Assembly (NCBI GenBank): GCA_028023455.1
Contig: JAQFVV010006200.1
Coordinates: 1,621,238 to 1,685,237, forward strand
DNA: 64,000 nt
Origin: Epiperipatus broadwayi
Lineage: Eukaryota > Onychophora > Udeonychophora > Euonychophora > Peripatidae
Direction: 5' to 3'
This document shows positions 1-10,657 of the stretch, piece by piece. Each line of letters begins with the position of its first letter. The first letter of the stretch is position 1. The notes under the pieces were generated by a model, which saw nothing but the letters and a program-made list of their open reading frames with translations, had not been told where the DNA came from and made no database searches. Both the position numbers and the translations under genes were made by a program.

Positions 1-60
1 AATATCTTGGCACATCACTGATGATGCCAGTAGCAGAACCAGTCTGGGGTTGAGGATATT
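1..60 (+). ncRNA. Hammerhead ribozyme motif E1
   Basis: The core CTGATGA lies at 18-24. Stem II is TGC (25-27) paired with GCA (33-35) around the loop CAGTA. GAA follows at 36-38. A short stem III region ends in GTC (42-44), the classical cleavage triplet. Distal stem I is AATATC (1-6) pairing with GATATT (55-60). The base after GAA is C instead of the usual A (position 15.1), which would weaken activity. The sister copy E2 keeps the canonical GAAACCGCGGTC but has lost its CTGATGA, so the two copies together define the full motif. The order fits a type I hammerhead. Self-cleavage is inferred, not shown. Confidence 0.68.
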
Positions 61-155
61 CTCAAAGCTTGTTAAGAACTTATTTTGTAAGCTCTATATA
101 TAACATTTGTAAACACAAGCTTATTAAATTAGGTCATGTGACATCTGACTTGATT
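1..155 (+). repeat. Dispersed repeat family E, copy 1 (hammerhead-bearing, cut by window edge)
   Basis: This stretch has a clearly similar inverted copy at 26919-27066, matching over nearly its whole length, including the shared segments TGGGGTTGAGGATAT and TCTATATATAACATTTGTAA and the word GGTCATGTGA (132-141). The first 60 bases fold as a hammerhead-like motif, described separately. It has no coding potential. I read it as one end of a small non-coding retroelement; its true 5' end lies outside the window, so its length is unknown. Confidence 0.7.
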
Positions 156-468
156 TTTTTGTAATATATATATATATTGTACCAATATTGTGTTGGTACA
201 TATGATAATTTTGTTTAAAAATTATTAAAATAAAATTATTCATTAAAAAAAATAGTGTCTAAAAGTTTAAGAGTTTTTTTATTGCAGTTTGTTTTCGAAA
301 AACGTAAAATTAAAAGTCAAAGAGTTTTCTAAATAAAAGTTACAATTAATTAATTAAAAGAGGGGAGGGGGTTTGCTTTAGAAACATCAAACTAAAAGTT
401 TTAAGTTTAAAGAGTTTTGCTAAAAACAATTAATTCATAGTTACCTAAAATTAAAAGAAGTTAAAGAG

Positions 469-524
<56 letters not shown>

Positions 525-1582
525 GTTGAAATATAACTTAAAATTTAAAAATATAAATCTCTTTTTAAGTTAAAGAGAAAAAAGTCATCTTAAAAACTAA
601 ATAGTAAATTGATCTTAAATTATATATATGCATAATTGACGAATTAATGTGAGCTTGTTAGTAAAATATATATGTGCGATTGTAAATATAGCATAAATAC
701 GTGCATGTTAAAATGAAATAAAAGTTAAACACTCAGCGATGGCTACTAATCAAAAATGTAAAAACAACACATTTGCATGGCTGCTAATTAACATCTCCAA
801 CAACAGGATTAAAAGCTTATCTTTAGGAATGCAATTAAAAACAAGGAAGGAATTTTGATAACAGATATTGCTGGCGGACATCAAAATGACAACAGGCCTT
901 AAGTATAAATAGTCCAGTTTTTCATCAGATGAGCAGTTGAGATTACAATTTAGATTGTGCAGTTGGGATTAAATCAGTCAATAATGCAGTGTTAAAAAAA
1001 TATCAGAAACATATGACTTTCTCCAGCCTGAGTTCCAGTGAAATAGCAATCTGCCCAGAATAGAAAAATGCCTGCATAATAACTTGAAGAATTGCCATCA
1101 ATATTTAACTGTCTCCAAAAATAGTACCAATGAACAATAATAAGTCTCCACAGGAAAACTTCAAATCTAACCAGTTAGAAATATTTCATTAGAAGCAGGA
1201 AACAGCAAGAAGTTATCCACATTCTAAAATCCTAGGTAATAACATTTTTCCTATTCTCATTTCTAAAGTAGCCATCGCATTAGGTAAAACCTCTGAGAGT
1301 CAAATACTGTGAACTCTATAGCATACATAGACGAACTATTGATATCTGTGTTTTAAATTTCAAATATTATTTAATGCTTTGTTATATGATATTATACTGT
1401 GTGAATTAAAATGTGCATGATCATTATACCAGTGTTATATTAGTTAAATAAGATTTACAAAAGTATTTAAAATTAGTATAATGAATGTTAGTTAAAATAA
1501 ATTGTCTTTTAAACTTAAAGCTTAATCTGTCAGTCAATTCTTTTGCCACTAATTAAAACAATAATTTGTTATTGATCACAAG
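156..1582. other. AT-rich stretch without genes; (TTA)n at 471-524
   Basis: This holds only AT-rich sequence with several A-rich reiterations around AAAGTTAAAGAGTTTT (roughly 250-560) and a pure (TTA/ATT)n microsatellite at 471-524. I see no ORF, tRNA-like box or terminal repeat I can support. Confidence 0.6.
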
Positions 1583-1955
1583 TAGCTGAGCTAGTTAAGG
1601 GATTTTTCGAGCACTGGATTATGGGACTACTGTCCAAACATTGTTAGTTATGAACTACCTGGCACCCAGGATTTACTCCCAAAACAAATAAAGTGTTTGG
1701 ATAGTAGGGGTTTGAATCTAGCAGTCGAGGTAGGCCACAATCTGGAAATGTGATCATGTTATGCATTGCATAGCTCGATCTGTTCATGGGTATTGTTGAT
1801 GGCCCTGCCATCAATAGTATTCTCCACTCTGCTTGAAGGGCTGGATCATTCACATAATATTTATAAGATTATAAATTTATTATAAAGAAGGTTTAAATCA
1901 GCTAAACCTAGCAAGCAGAGTATGTGGGATCTCTACGGTTCGAACCCGGTACAAT
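1583..1955 (+). repeat. Possible SINE-like composite with tRNA-like B boxes
   Basis: Two segments resemble Pol III internal B boxes: GGGTTTGAATCTAGC near 1708-1722 and CGGTTCGAACCCGGT at about 1937-1951. An A-box-like TAGCTGAGCTAGTTAAGGG lies near 1583-1601. The short ORF over 1644-1853 on the minus strand shows no protein similarity I recognise. A degraded tRNA-derived SINE, or two fused ones, is the best reading. No target-site duplication was identified. Confidence 0.4.
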
Positions 1956-2044
1956 ATATTCCATAAAGTATTGGCTTAATAAGCTATCTTGTAGAAAGCC
2001 AAATCTAAAGCCAAAGACAACTGATTTTTCACTTTTGTAAAAAA

Positions 2045-2205
2045 AATTATTACTTCTTCAAGACAAAAATGATCTATCAACTCTATCAAAAGCTTTTGTC
2101 AAATCAAAAAATATATATATTCTTCTTTCAAAAGCATTACTAATGACATCAGTTGTATAAACTAAATCTGTTTCAATTAAAAATAAGGAAAAATATTTTT
2201 TTAAA
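2045..2205 (-). pseudogene. LINE reverse transcriptase fragment
   Basis: Read on the minus strand, 2075-2165 encodes a peptide containing FFDLTKAFDRVDRSF. This matches the conserved F-D-x-x-K-A-F-D-x-V block (motif A, first catalytic aspartate) of non-LTR retrotransposon reverse transcriptases. Residues upstream (TDLVYTTDVISNAFE) fit the preceding helix. Only about 50 codons are recognisable, and stops follow on both sides. The clade cannot be assigned from so little; CR1/Jockey-like or L1-like are possible. It is a dead fragment. Confidence 0.6.
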
Positions 2206-2289
2206 TAGTTTGAAATCCTCTGGCAAATAATTAGTAATTATGAACTTCTGATATCTCCCTTCTTTTGATTTTTTTAAATTAAAAGACGA

Positions 2290-2830
2290 GGTGAAATGAA
2301 TCTCTTTATAGCAATGAAAGGAAAACCCATACCTGAACTGACTAATAAAGAGTGGTTTTGTAATTTGTTAATCATCATTGATATAACTACCCATTTGAAT
2401 GACCTAAATTTAAAAATACACAACGAATATCAATTAACATTCAAATTACTGTATATGGACACATTTGAACCTTTCAAAAAATTTCAAACTATTTCAAAAT
2501 CAATTAAATAACAATAATTTCATTAATTTTCAAACATTTATAACTACTTTTAATAAAGCTTGTCTAAAAAAAACAATAAATCAATATTTTATAAAAATTG
2601 CACAATGAATTTTTAAAAATGTTTTTTGATTTTGAAAGCAAAAAACTTATTTTGAAATATTTTCAGACTCTTTCGTGATATCTCACATAAATGAAATTCC
2701 TAAAAAATACCAGAATGAGATTATAGAACTTCAAAAAGAACACAAATTTAAAAATGAAAATTATAGAATTATATAATATAAAACTTTTTAAAAATTTGGA
2801 TTTTCAAGAATTTCCAAATTTGATGGACAA
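2290..2830 (+). pseudogene. hAT transposase relic (GTF2IRD2/ZBED-like C-terminal part)
   Basis: The open frame 2296-2511 contains the segment EWFCNLLIIIDITTHLNDLN followed by a short Lys/His stretch. This resembles the W-L-x-D-L-A-F-L-x-D-I-T-x-H-L-N-x-L-N region of hAT transposases that gave rise to GTF2IRD2 and ZBED-type proteins. Further downstream, about 2640-2760 encodes DISHINEIPKKYQNEIIELQ, matching the D-I-x-x-V-P-x-x-x-Q-x-E-x-I-x-L-Q block nearer the transposase C terminus. Frameshifts and stops separate the two pieces, so this is a dead element. No terminal inverted repeats were identified around it. Confidence 0.65.
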
Positions 2831-5800
2831 TGCAAAGTAAATAATTTAATTACTCGGGAATACATAAGAGAAAAATAATTTTTAAAAAAATGGCATTCAT
2901 AAAATCAAAACAAAGAACTCATGTTACTGAAAAAAATTTGGAACACACCGTATGCATTGCTACTATAAAATTGAATGAATAATAGCAAATATCACATTAA
3001 ATTTTTTATCAGATTAATATATTTTATCTTTATTACAGACAATGATTTATGTTTTATGAATTTATATTTATGTTATAACATGAAATAGTAAAAATTAATA
3101 AAGATGTTATTTTATTTTTAATTCACAAAAATATATGGCCCTTGTTTAAGAAGAGGTTAAAATTAGCCTGTCAATTAAAAAAGGTTATCTACCCTGCTAT
3201 ATACGAATGCTTGAAATATGTATCCTGCATAAATTGTTAATTTTTTTCATTATATTGTAACATATTTGATGAAAATAGATGATATATTGAAGATTTAATC
3301 TTATACATGTATATTAAAGATATAACGATAAACTAAGAACTCAATATTGAGAGGAATATGAGCCTACTTCACCCGTAGCAAAGGCATGAGTCATTCTGCA
3401 ATCTTTATTATTATGTACAGAAGTACGTGAGTTTTCCAGTAAACCAAGATGTCAGCCTATATTCTTGATAAATCTACAGTTTGTGGGGAGGGCATAAATG
3501 TTTACAAAAAAATGCCTACTAGGAAACATCGTAGTTAATATTTACATTTTATTTTTTATTACTGTCATATAAAAAAAGAAAATAATAATGGAAAAATTAA
3601 TTACAATATTTACAGTTTATTTTCTTTCTTTTTTTGGAGCAACTTATTAACAAAAAAATGAAAAATATATCTAAATACAATAATAACACTTTACTCATAT
3701 CAGTTGCATGCAATCATATTATGACCATTAATATACACTTTTGGTGAGGGCAGGATCCCATACCTTTGGAAATCGTACACTGCATTATGTTATGTGACAG
3801 AAAGATCCCAAATTTTTATCATTATGACAATTTACCAAAATTATCGCTGACAAAAAGAAACACACTAAAATGAACCAATGACAATGTTAAGTGCTTCTCA
3901 TCACTTTCCATGTTATAACATAAGAAAGCTTCTTAATTAAATTTATATAAATAAAAAAAATTTTAACAACTAATACATCTTAGATAGATTGTAGGCCCTT
4001 GAAACTATATATTTATCAAAAATATGGATCATCATCTTGATTTACAGGAAAACTCACCATAACATCAATATACATCTAAATAAAATAGATTAACATAAAA
4101 CCTTTATTTTCCAGACAGACTTTTTAATTTAAGTATCAAATATTATAAACACCACATGCATTAATTACTGTATTACAAAAATCTTAAAATTAGTAAACAC
4201 TAATTCCTTTCTTTCCAGTAATAAATGTGTTCAAAACAAGTAAGTCTAAATTGCTGCATCTTAATAATTTAAGTTTGAGATAGTTTTAAATTAGAGATGT
4301 TAAAATAAATTATGTTAGAGTAATGGAAAGCAATGTTCAAGTAGTACTTTCTTAGTTCCCTACTGCTTAGTTTATTAATCTAGATTCATACTTTGTATTG
4401 GTATGTAATACACATGTGATCAATAACTTTCTATTTATTGGAAACTGCTATATCAATCAAGATATTAAATATAATTCTTCTATTAAGCTTTAACATAAAT
4501 TCATATACAGAATTTAATTCAAACTTTTCTGACTAATACTTTTTTCTGCATCCTCTCCCCTCATTTCAGCACTTGGAATTGATCTCACACATCAATCATT
4601 ATTTACCCAAATAATTTCAGGCAAACTCTTGTAATTTTTTTTTTTACAAGAAATCACATTCTTTACAGTAACTGTCTTTTTTTCCTTTTGGCAAATATTT
4701 GTGTTCATTATAGCATAAATCAGAATTATTGCCTACTTTTTATATATTTCTTGCCTGTGTAGTTTATCATAGAGGTAGAGTGTTAAATATAAAAACTAAA
4801 ACTTCCTGTATTCATTCTAAACTGAGTAGTGGGGAAAATCTCAGTTTAAACATTTCTGCTCAGCTTGTTGCTAGACTATCACATAACCTTCCAAGCAACT
4901 AATAATACAAATATGATTTATTATATATTTTTATAACTTTTATTTGTATTGTAATTATTAGTAAAATTATCAAATGATTATGTTGATTCTTCATATCTCT
5001 ACATTTTCATCTTTTTTTATTATTTTCCATCACTTTCCTCTACATCCTCATCTTTTTTGTCATTTCTCATTATTATAAATAGTGCTATATATATAAACAA
5101 GCAAATAAATAAAATAAAAAAATTAAAAGTTTCAAATTATTTACAAGCAGAATATTTCTCATTTAATCCTTCAAGTACATAAAGATAAGCAAAACAAATC
5201 TTAATTGAATTTTTTCAATGAAGTTTTTATTCAAGATTACTTAATATGACAATATTTTAAAAAAAGACAGTGCTACACTTTTTCAAATACCGATCATCAC
5301 AATAAACAGCACAGACTTCGTAAACAAATGTTCATCAGTTGTAATACGTTCTCAAATATTTCTCTTTTTTTATATTAATTCAGATGAAATTATAATTGCT
5401 GACATAAGAAACTCAGACAAAACAATAAATTATTAATATATAGTTTTCAAAATTCAGATCATAAGAGTAAAACATTAACAAGATGTCAAAAGTAATTATT
5501 GTTAAAAACAGTATTTACATCTTAATGATATAAGAAGCTTCACAATTTTAGTTTTGGATTTTTAAAAAATAATTCGTTATTTACGTAAAATTTGGATTTC
5601 TTCCAATAATAAACAATAAACATAATCAGTAAAATACAATGTAATAAAAGCTCAAAGAATCAAGATAACGTATAAATGAATGTTAAAACTTAAGGTCCTA
5701 AAAATGTACAAAATGCTATAATTAAGTTAATAATAATGATGCCGTAATTTATTACTCTCAAAGTCGGGTAAACTATGCCAAAGTAATAAGAAAAGTTCAA

Positions 5801-5989
5801 ACTGAATTTATTCTAATAATGCTCAATATTATAAAAACATCATATAGCTTTCTCAGCTTAATCTCATAAGATTTTAAAAGAAGGATTCTTTATCTTATTT
5901 CAGAGCCATCTACTGTGAACAAGAATAATTAATAGATATTGTATAGTTGAACAATAATCTTTTTTTTTCATTTATCAAAAGTTATATGT
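2831..5989. other. AT-rich stretch, nothing recognised
   Basis: No ORF of note, tRNA-like box, terminal repeat or recognisable transposon domain was seen on either strand. Homopolymer A/T tracts are frequent. Confidence 0.5.
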
Positions 5990-6370
5990 AAAATATTTTC
6001 TAAAAAAAAAAAAAAACAACTTATTTTGAGGGCTATCAAGCACTAATTAGGTTTATAATGCAAATATTCTAAAAATAGCTTTTATAATGCATCAGTATTT
6101 TACTGCTAAATACTGTTTGGATAAAAAATGATCATTTTAAACTTCTGGATTATATTTTTATATTTTAAAAACTCTTATTCTAATAGATATGTAGAAATAA
6201 AATAAAATCCATGTGCTAAAATGATAAATAACACAAATAATATACTTTTTCTTATACGTTGTATCTAGATTAACTGGTCATTAAATTTTTAAATATACAT
6301 TAAATTCTTGTATGTTACTGGTCAATTAAATACTCCTTGTCATGACTATTTCATGTTTTCGTTCACTGGA
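5990..6370 (+). repeat. Diverged direct repeat, copy 1
   Basis: This segment aligns with 7245-7640 in the same orientation, about 1.25 kb downstream. Shared landmarks in the same order include GGATTATA, ATGTAGAAAT, TAGATTAACTGGTC / CAGGTTAAACTTGT and TACTGG(T/C) followed by ATTAAATAC and CTTGTCAT. The copies differ at many positions and by small indels, so the duplication is old. It is non-coding. Confidence 0.6.
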
Positions 6371-6752
6371 GAGAGATAAGAACTGCTCTTCAAAGTGCTG
6401 TTATTAACATAAATAAAATTGTCTCTGACTCCGTATTATTGTAAAAGTTGGACATTGAAAAAAAAATGATAAAAGTAATAATGGCAAAGATGTTTTAAAA
6501 ATTCCATGAATAGTAAGGGAAAAAAATAGGCGAATACATGATCAGATTCGTCCTGAACTTTCTTTGCAAGCATAAATAATGAGGTTAAAATTATCTCACT
6601 TTGATTATGCTTGAAAAGATTGATGGTTAAAAAAGAGGATAATCAGAAATGATTCTAACAACTGTTAGAGTAGCTTAAAAAACAATTTTATGATGGGTCA
6701 TTCTGGAGAAGTACTATTCATATGATGGGAAGTCACTGTTAATTTAACAGCA

Positions 6753-6833
6753 CATCATCATCATCATCATAATAATAATAATAATAATAATAATGATGAT
6801 GATGATGATGATGATGATGATAGTGATGATGAT
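6753..6833. repeat. Palindromic trinucleotide microsatellite (ATC)n(ATA)n(ATG)n
   Basis: A run of CAT/ATC units changes to AAT units and then to ATG/GAT units. The first and last thirds are reverse complements, so the whole tract can fold into one hairpin with an AT-rich loop. It lies between the two copies of the 5990/7245 direct duplication. Confidence 0.85.
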
Positions 6834-7244
6834 AATTTATCATCATGAACATTTTACTAATGTAAAAAAAGCCCCAAGCCAATGGTGCAAAATAGAAACT
6901 CATTGAGCTGTTTTAAAAATTAAGAATGGATATTTACAAACTAAAGACTTTTCAATTTAAATTTCTCAAACCCAGATAACCCTTCTATTATTTAACAAAC
7001 TATTTATTAATTAAAAAACTCAAATGATTACATAATAATTGGACGAAACACATCTATCAGCAATTTTCTGAAAACAGAATGCAGGATTTTTTTTCAGAAA
7101 CAAAAAGCTTGAAAATGTTAATTTTTAATTCCATATAGATGTTCAACTTTCCATTTAATCAACCAAAAAAATGAGAAATTCAAAACACAATTTTATCTCA
7201 CCTTACTCGGAAATGATCTTGGACAATAGTCATATTTTAGATAG
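6834..7244. other. AT-rich spacer between the two direct repeats
   Basis: No coding or structured element was recognised here apart from AT-rich sequence. Confidence 0.5.
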
Positions 7245-7640
7245 TTATATCTAAAATAATTTCTAAAAATAACTTCTTTTATGAGCTATGGAGTTTATGA
7301 CACAAAAAACACATTCCATAGCATTTCTATATTCCACTGCTGAAATACTTTTGAATAAAATATAATTACATTAATCTTTTGGATTATAGATTTATATTTT
7401 AGGAACTTTATTTTTATAAGTATGTAGAAATGAAAAGTAAAATCCCCATACTAAATAATACATAAAACAATTAGCATTCTTTTCTTTGAATATTCATATC
7501 CAGGTTAAACTTGTAGCAATTAAACTTTGAGATATATAAAATTCTGAATATAAAATTTTTGGATTAAATATTAATATGAGAAATATTACTGGCATAATTA
7601 AATACATTCTCTTGTCATAATGAACCACTGTGTCATGTTG
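7245..7640 (+). repeat. Diverged direct repeat, copy 2
   Basis: This is the partner of 5990-6370 in direct orientation. Its 3' end runs up to the hammerhead array that starts just after 7700. The short ORF at 7620 straddles repeat DNA and is not considered a gene. Confidence 0.6.
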
Positions 7641-7733
7641 CTTTGTAGAAAATGTATAGAAACTACTATAAAAATTGTCAAAAAACTACTAAAATCAGAA
7701 TTATCACTAATTGATGACATAGTTTCTCTGTCA

Positions 7734-7807
7734 GGAACCCCTTCCCAAACCCCTGACCATGGTTTTGTGCTTTGCCATTCCTCAGAGAGGTGTCAGGGTA
7801 GGTTCAG
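7734..7807 (-). ncRNA. Hammerhead ribozyme motif B-a (damaged)
   Basis: On the minus strand the core CTGAGGA (complement of 7779-7785) follows ACACCTCT. Stem III is ACCATGGT and the cleavage triplet GTC lies at 7755-7757. Stem I distal pairing GAACCT with GGTTCC-type sequence is present. GAAA has become AAAA (G12 lost) and stem II is mispaired, so this copy should not cleave. Confidence 0.72.
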
Positions 7808-7897
7808 ACACTAGATCTAAAAATACCAACCCAAAGCCAAGCACTTAGCTTTATGATAAATGCTTAGCCATAGCCAGCACTTAAAATATCTCTGTCA

Positions 7898-7957
7898 GGA
7901 ACCTCTCCCCAAACCCCTGACTATGGTTTCGTGCTTTGGCACTCCTCAGAGAGGTGT
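7898..7957 (-). ncRNA. Hammerhead ribozyme motif B-b (intact core)
   Basis: On the minus strand: CCTCT (7950-7954), core CTGAGGA (7943-7949), stem II GTGC-CAAA-GCAC (7931-7942, perfect four pairs), GAA, stem III ACCATAGT, cleavage after C at 7919, then AGGGG, which pairs with CCTCT. All invariant core positions are present; position 7 is G, which tolerates any base. The distal stem I arm (GAACCT) is missing on one side because the copy joins the inverted half of the array. This is the best-preserved core of the family. Confidence 0.85.
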
Positions 7958-7980
7958 TGGTATTTTTAGATCTAGTGTCT

Positions 7981-8051
7981 GAACCTAGCCTGACACCTCT
8001 CTGAGGAGCACCAAAGCATGAAACCATGGTCAGGGGTTTGGGGAGAGGTTC
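7981..8051 (+). ncRNA. Hammerhead ribozyme motif B-c
   Basis: GAACCT (7981-7986) pairs with AGGTTC (8046-8051) as distal stem I, and CCTCT (7996-8000) pairs with AGGGG (8032-8036) as proximal stem I. The core CTGAGGA is at 8001-8007, GAA at 8020-8022, the palindromic stem III ACCATGGT at 8023-8030 and the cleavage base C at 8031. Stem II has changed from GTGC to GCAC on its 5' side and pairs poorly. Apart from stem II it is a complete type I hammerhead. Confidence 0.82.
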
Positions 8052-8402
8052 CTGATAGAAATATTTTAAGTGCTGGCTCTGGCTAAGCATTTATCATAAA
8101 GCTTGTAGAGGAATTGGCTATCCTCACTGTTTATAACTTACAAGATTAAGAAATAGGGTCATGTGATCTATGACTCTTATTTTGACTATTTATAGTCTCT
8201 GCCAAAAGTCTTATGCAATTTTATATTGCTAAGACTACTAATATATGGTATGGCTGAAGATCTATCAGCCCCATATAGCTATTTGTGTTGGATAGCTGGG
8301 TTTGAAGACATGTAGATGTCTGAAAATTTCAGATTTTTCACTCAATAGATAACTTTTAGATAAGTGCTTGGCTTTGGGTTGGTATTTTTAGATCTAGTGC
8401 CT

Positions 8403-8473
8403 GAACCTACTCTGACACCTCTCTGAGAAGTGCCAAAGCATGAAACTATGGTCAGGGGTTTGGGGAGAGGTTC
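8403..8473 (+). ncRNA. Hammerhead ribozyme motif B-d
   Basis: Distal stem I is GAACCT (8403-8408) with AGGTTC (8468-8473), and proximal stem I is CCTCT (8418-8422) with AGGGG (8454-8458). Stem II is GTGC-CAAA-GCAT (8430-8441). GAA is at 8442-8444, stem III ACTATGGT at 8445-8452 and cleavage base C at 8453. The core reads CTGAGAA: the invariant G8 is lost, so activity is unlikely. Confidence 0.82.
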
Positions 8474-8553
8474 CTGACAGAGATTTTTAAGTGCTGGCTC
8501 TGGCTAAGCATTTATCATAAAGCTTGTAGAGGAATTGGCAATCCTCACTGTTT

Positions 8554-9730
8554 AGAATTATTATTACTTTTTATTTATTTCTACTGCTGAAAGATAGTTA
8601 TAATACTGATCTCTTAATATGTCCAATAAAACATAGATGATGTTCTTTGGGATTAATATTGTTAGAAAAAGAATTACATCCAAAACACACCTCACTTGCC
8701 AAATGATATATTGATGCCCCATTGCTCATAAGGAACCATTTCTATTTTCAACAAGTTGATATACTAATTCATGTTTAATAAAATCATGATATCTATCAAA
8801 ATATTACATTTGATATTTAAGAAATGTATTAATTTAGCATCACATCACTCTGCACAAGTAGTATGTGTATATTGATATTTCAAAAAGATTAGATAACTTT
8901 TTTTGTATTAGAAGTCTTTTTTTATTTAAAACTGAATTAAATTATTTATTTTGAGATTAATTGCTCAAGAAGTCATATGATGTTCAAGCAATAAAATTAC
9001 AGGTTTAATGCATCATTCCATTTCATTAACCAATCACAGTGTTGTTTTTATTTTGCTCACGTCAGATCTGATTCTTAAACATTTAGCTCTTCGATCTGCC
9101 CCTCTTGTTACGAAGCTAAACTGCTCAAGGCAATTTTAATATAATTGTTGAAAATTATTTAGTCTTCAAAATCAAAATTTTAGTGTCCTGAAGGCATTTA
9201 ATTTTACAGATTATATTTGTTTTAAAATAAAATATAAAAAAAAAAGAACAAAGTTTACTGCAAAATGAAATTTAAAAAAAAAAGTTTACCTGCAAAATAG
9301 AAAATGAAATATACCTCGAGATAAGAATAAATAATTTAACAGAACTTGGATGATATATCGTTTGAGATTATTAGATTTACTTGAAAAATTATGAGTAACA
9401 TGTTTAAATTAACAAATTTGCAACTAATTTATTATTTAAATCGTGTATGTGTGTATATATTTCTGAAGCAATAACTTTCATGTATACAAACCTTTAAAAG
9501 CCAGACTATCTAGAATCATTTTTAATAGCTGATTTTGTTTACAAAGTTGTTAAAAATAATAAACTTAACATCTATATTATGATTCTGTTAAGATCACAGC
9601 TAATGTTACATTCCATCTTATGAAATATGGATGATTACTCTGTTACCCATATAAGATCTTAAGAACTGAATGAAAACGAATTCATTTTTCATTCAATTAG
9701 AAGATTGGGTAATAAAAGAAAATATTACAG
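8554..9730. other. AT-rich stretch, nothing recognised
   Basis: No supported ORF, RNA or repeat boundary was seen in this interval. Confidence 0.5.
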
Positions 9731-10090
9731 CAGGGGTCCCCAACCCTATGCCCGCGGGCACCTTGGCGCCTGCAGACCATTTTACGTGTGCCCGTCGCTA
9801 TCCGAACACGATAAAAAATTATTTATCTGATACAAATAAATTTAATTTTTAAAATTTCTTATAAATTATTGTATTATATTGTAATCAAATTGTAGGGCAT
9901 ACTATACTTTTACAGTGTAAAAATATAAACGTTTATTATAAGTTAAAATTTTATTTTTGAAATAAATATTTTTTTGTATATTATGTGTATTATTAACTAT
10001 ATCCAACTATAAATTTACATTGAAAAAATAAATGGTGCTCGCCATCTAGTTGAAAAAATAAATGGTGCCTGCCACCTGGTCGGTATTATA
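9731..10090 (+). mobile_element. hAT-like non-autonomous element, 5' end and possible 3' part
   Basis: The left edge starts with CAGGGGTCCCCAACC, a typical hAT terminus, followed by a GC-rich block (9749-9800) unlike the surrounding DNA and containing the palindrome GCCCGCGGGC. At 10022-10085 a roughly 32-base unit around AAATGGTGC(T/C)(C/T)GCCA is repeated in tandem, echoing the GC-rich subterminal sequence. No right-hand CCCCTG terminus and no 8-base duplication were found, so the element is truncated or its end has decayed. Confidence 0.55.
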
Positions 10091-10657
10091 GAATGTGCTC
10101 TTAAGTGCAAAAAGATTTCATTAAAATGTTTTTAGAAACTCTGATTTGAAAATTATTTTTGGAGTATGCTCATCTGAAAATTATTGCTTCAGAAATTGAT
10201 AATATATTCTGAACACTATATATTTAATAGGCATAATTTATTTACAGGGTAACTAAAATTATTAGAATAAAATATGTACACATTTATCCCAATATAATGA
10301 AAATTTTTCTTAAAACAAAAATTAAATGAGACCGGGAGGACATGCATAAAAATAATCAGATGATTAATTAATATTTTGGAAGATCCTGTGATGTTCAAAT
10401 TCCAGAAATGTTGAACAAGCTTTAATACAAAAATTTAGCTTGGATTTTGGCATATTACTAGAACATTAAACAGCATATAAGGAAAAATATAAAACCGGTT
10501 ATAAAAGCAGGGCATTGATTTAGCATTTTATGAATACATATACTGGCATAAGAATGTGATAAGATATTTTTTTAAAATACTTAATCAAAAATTATATTTT
10601 ATATAACTCCCTAACATTAGGCATGTGACAAGTTAAGCCAAAGTGATGAGGGAATCA
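10091..10657. other. AT-rich stretch, nothing recognised
   Basis: No supported feature. Short ORFs here are unremarkable in such AT-rich DNA. Confidence 0.5.

Larger units (their letters stand above)
7705..8553 (+). mobile_element. Retrozyme-like array, hammerhead family B (inverted pair plus direct pair)
   Basis: Four hammerhead motifs lie here: two on the minus strand (7734-7807, 7898-7957) and two on the plus strand (7981-8051, 8403-8473). The plus-strand pair has cleavage sites 422 bases apart and forms a direct dimer with matching flanks: TAAGTGCTGGCTCTGGCTAA follows both, and GGTATTTTTAGATCTAGTG precedes both. The minus-strand pair is only 164 bases apart because the middle of the monomer is deleted. 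The plus and minus halves meet head to head near 7957-7981. A possible 8-base TSD, AGAATTAT, occurs at 7697-7704 and 8554-8561 but is short. There is no protein-coding capacity. I interpret this as a non-coding retroelement inserted with a 5' inversion. Confidence 0.75.

Noticed and set aside
2831-5989. Possible host gene in the longest quiet stretch
   Set aside because: No ORF, splice-like conserved segment or CpG-rich promoter could be seen on either strand.
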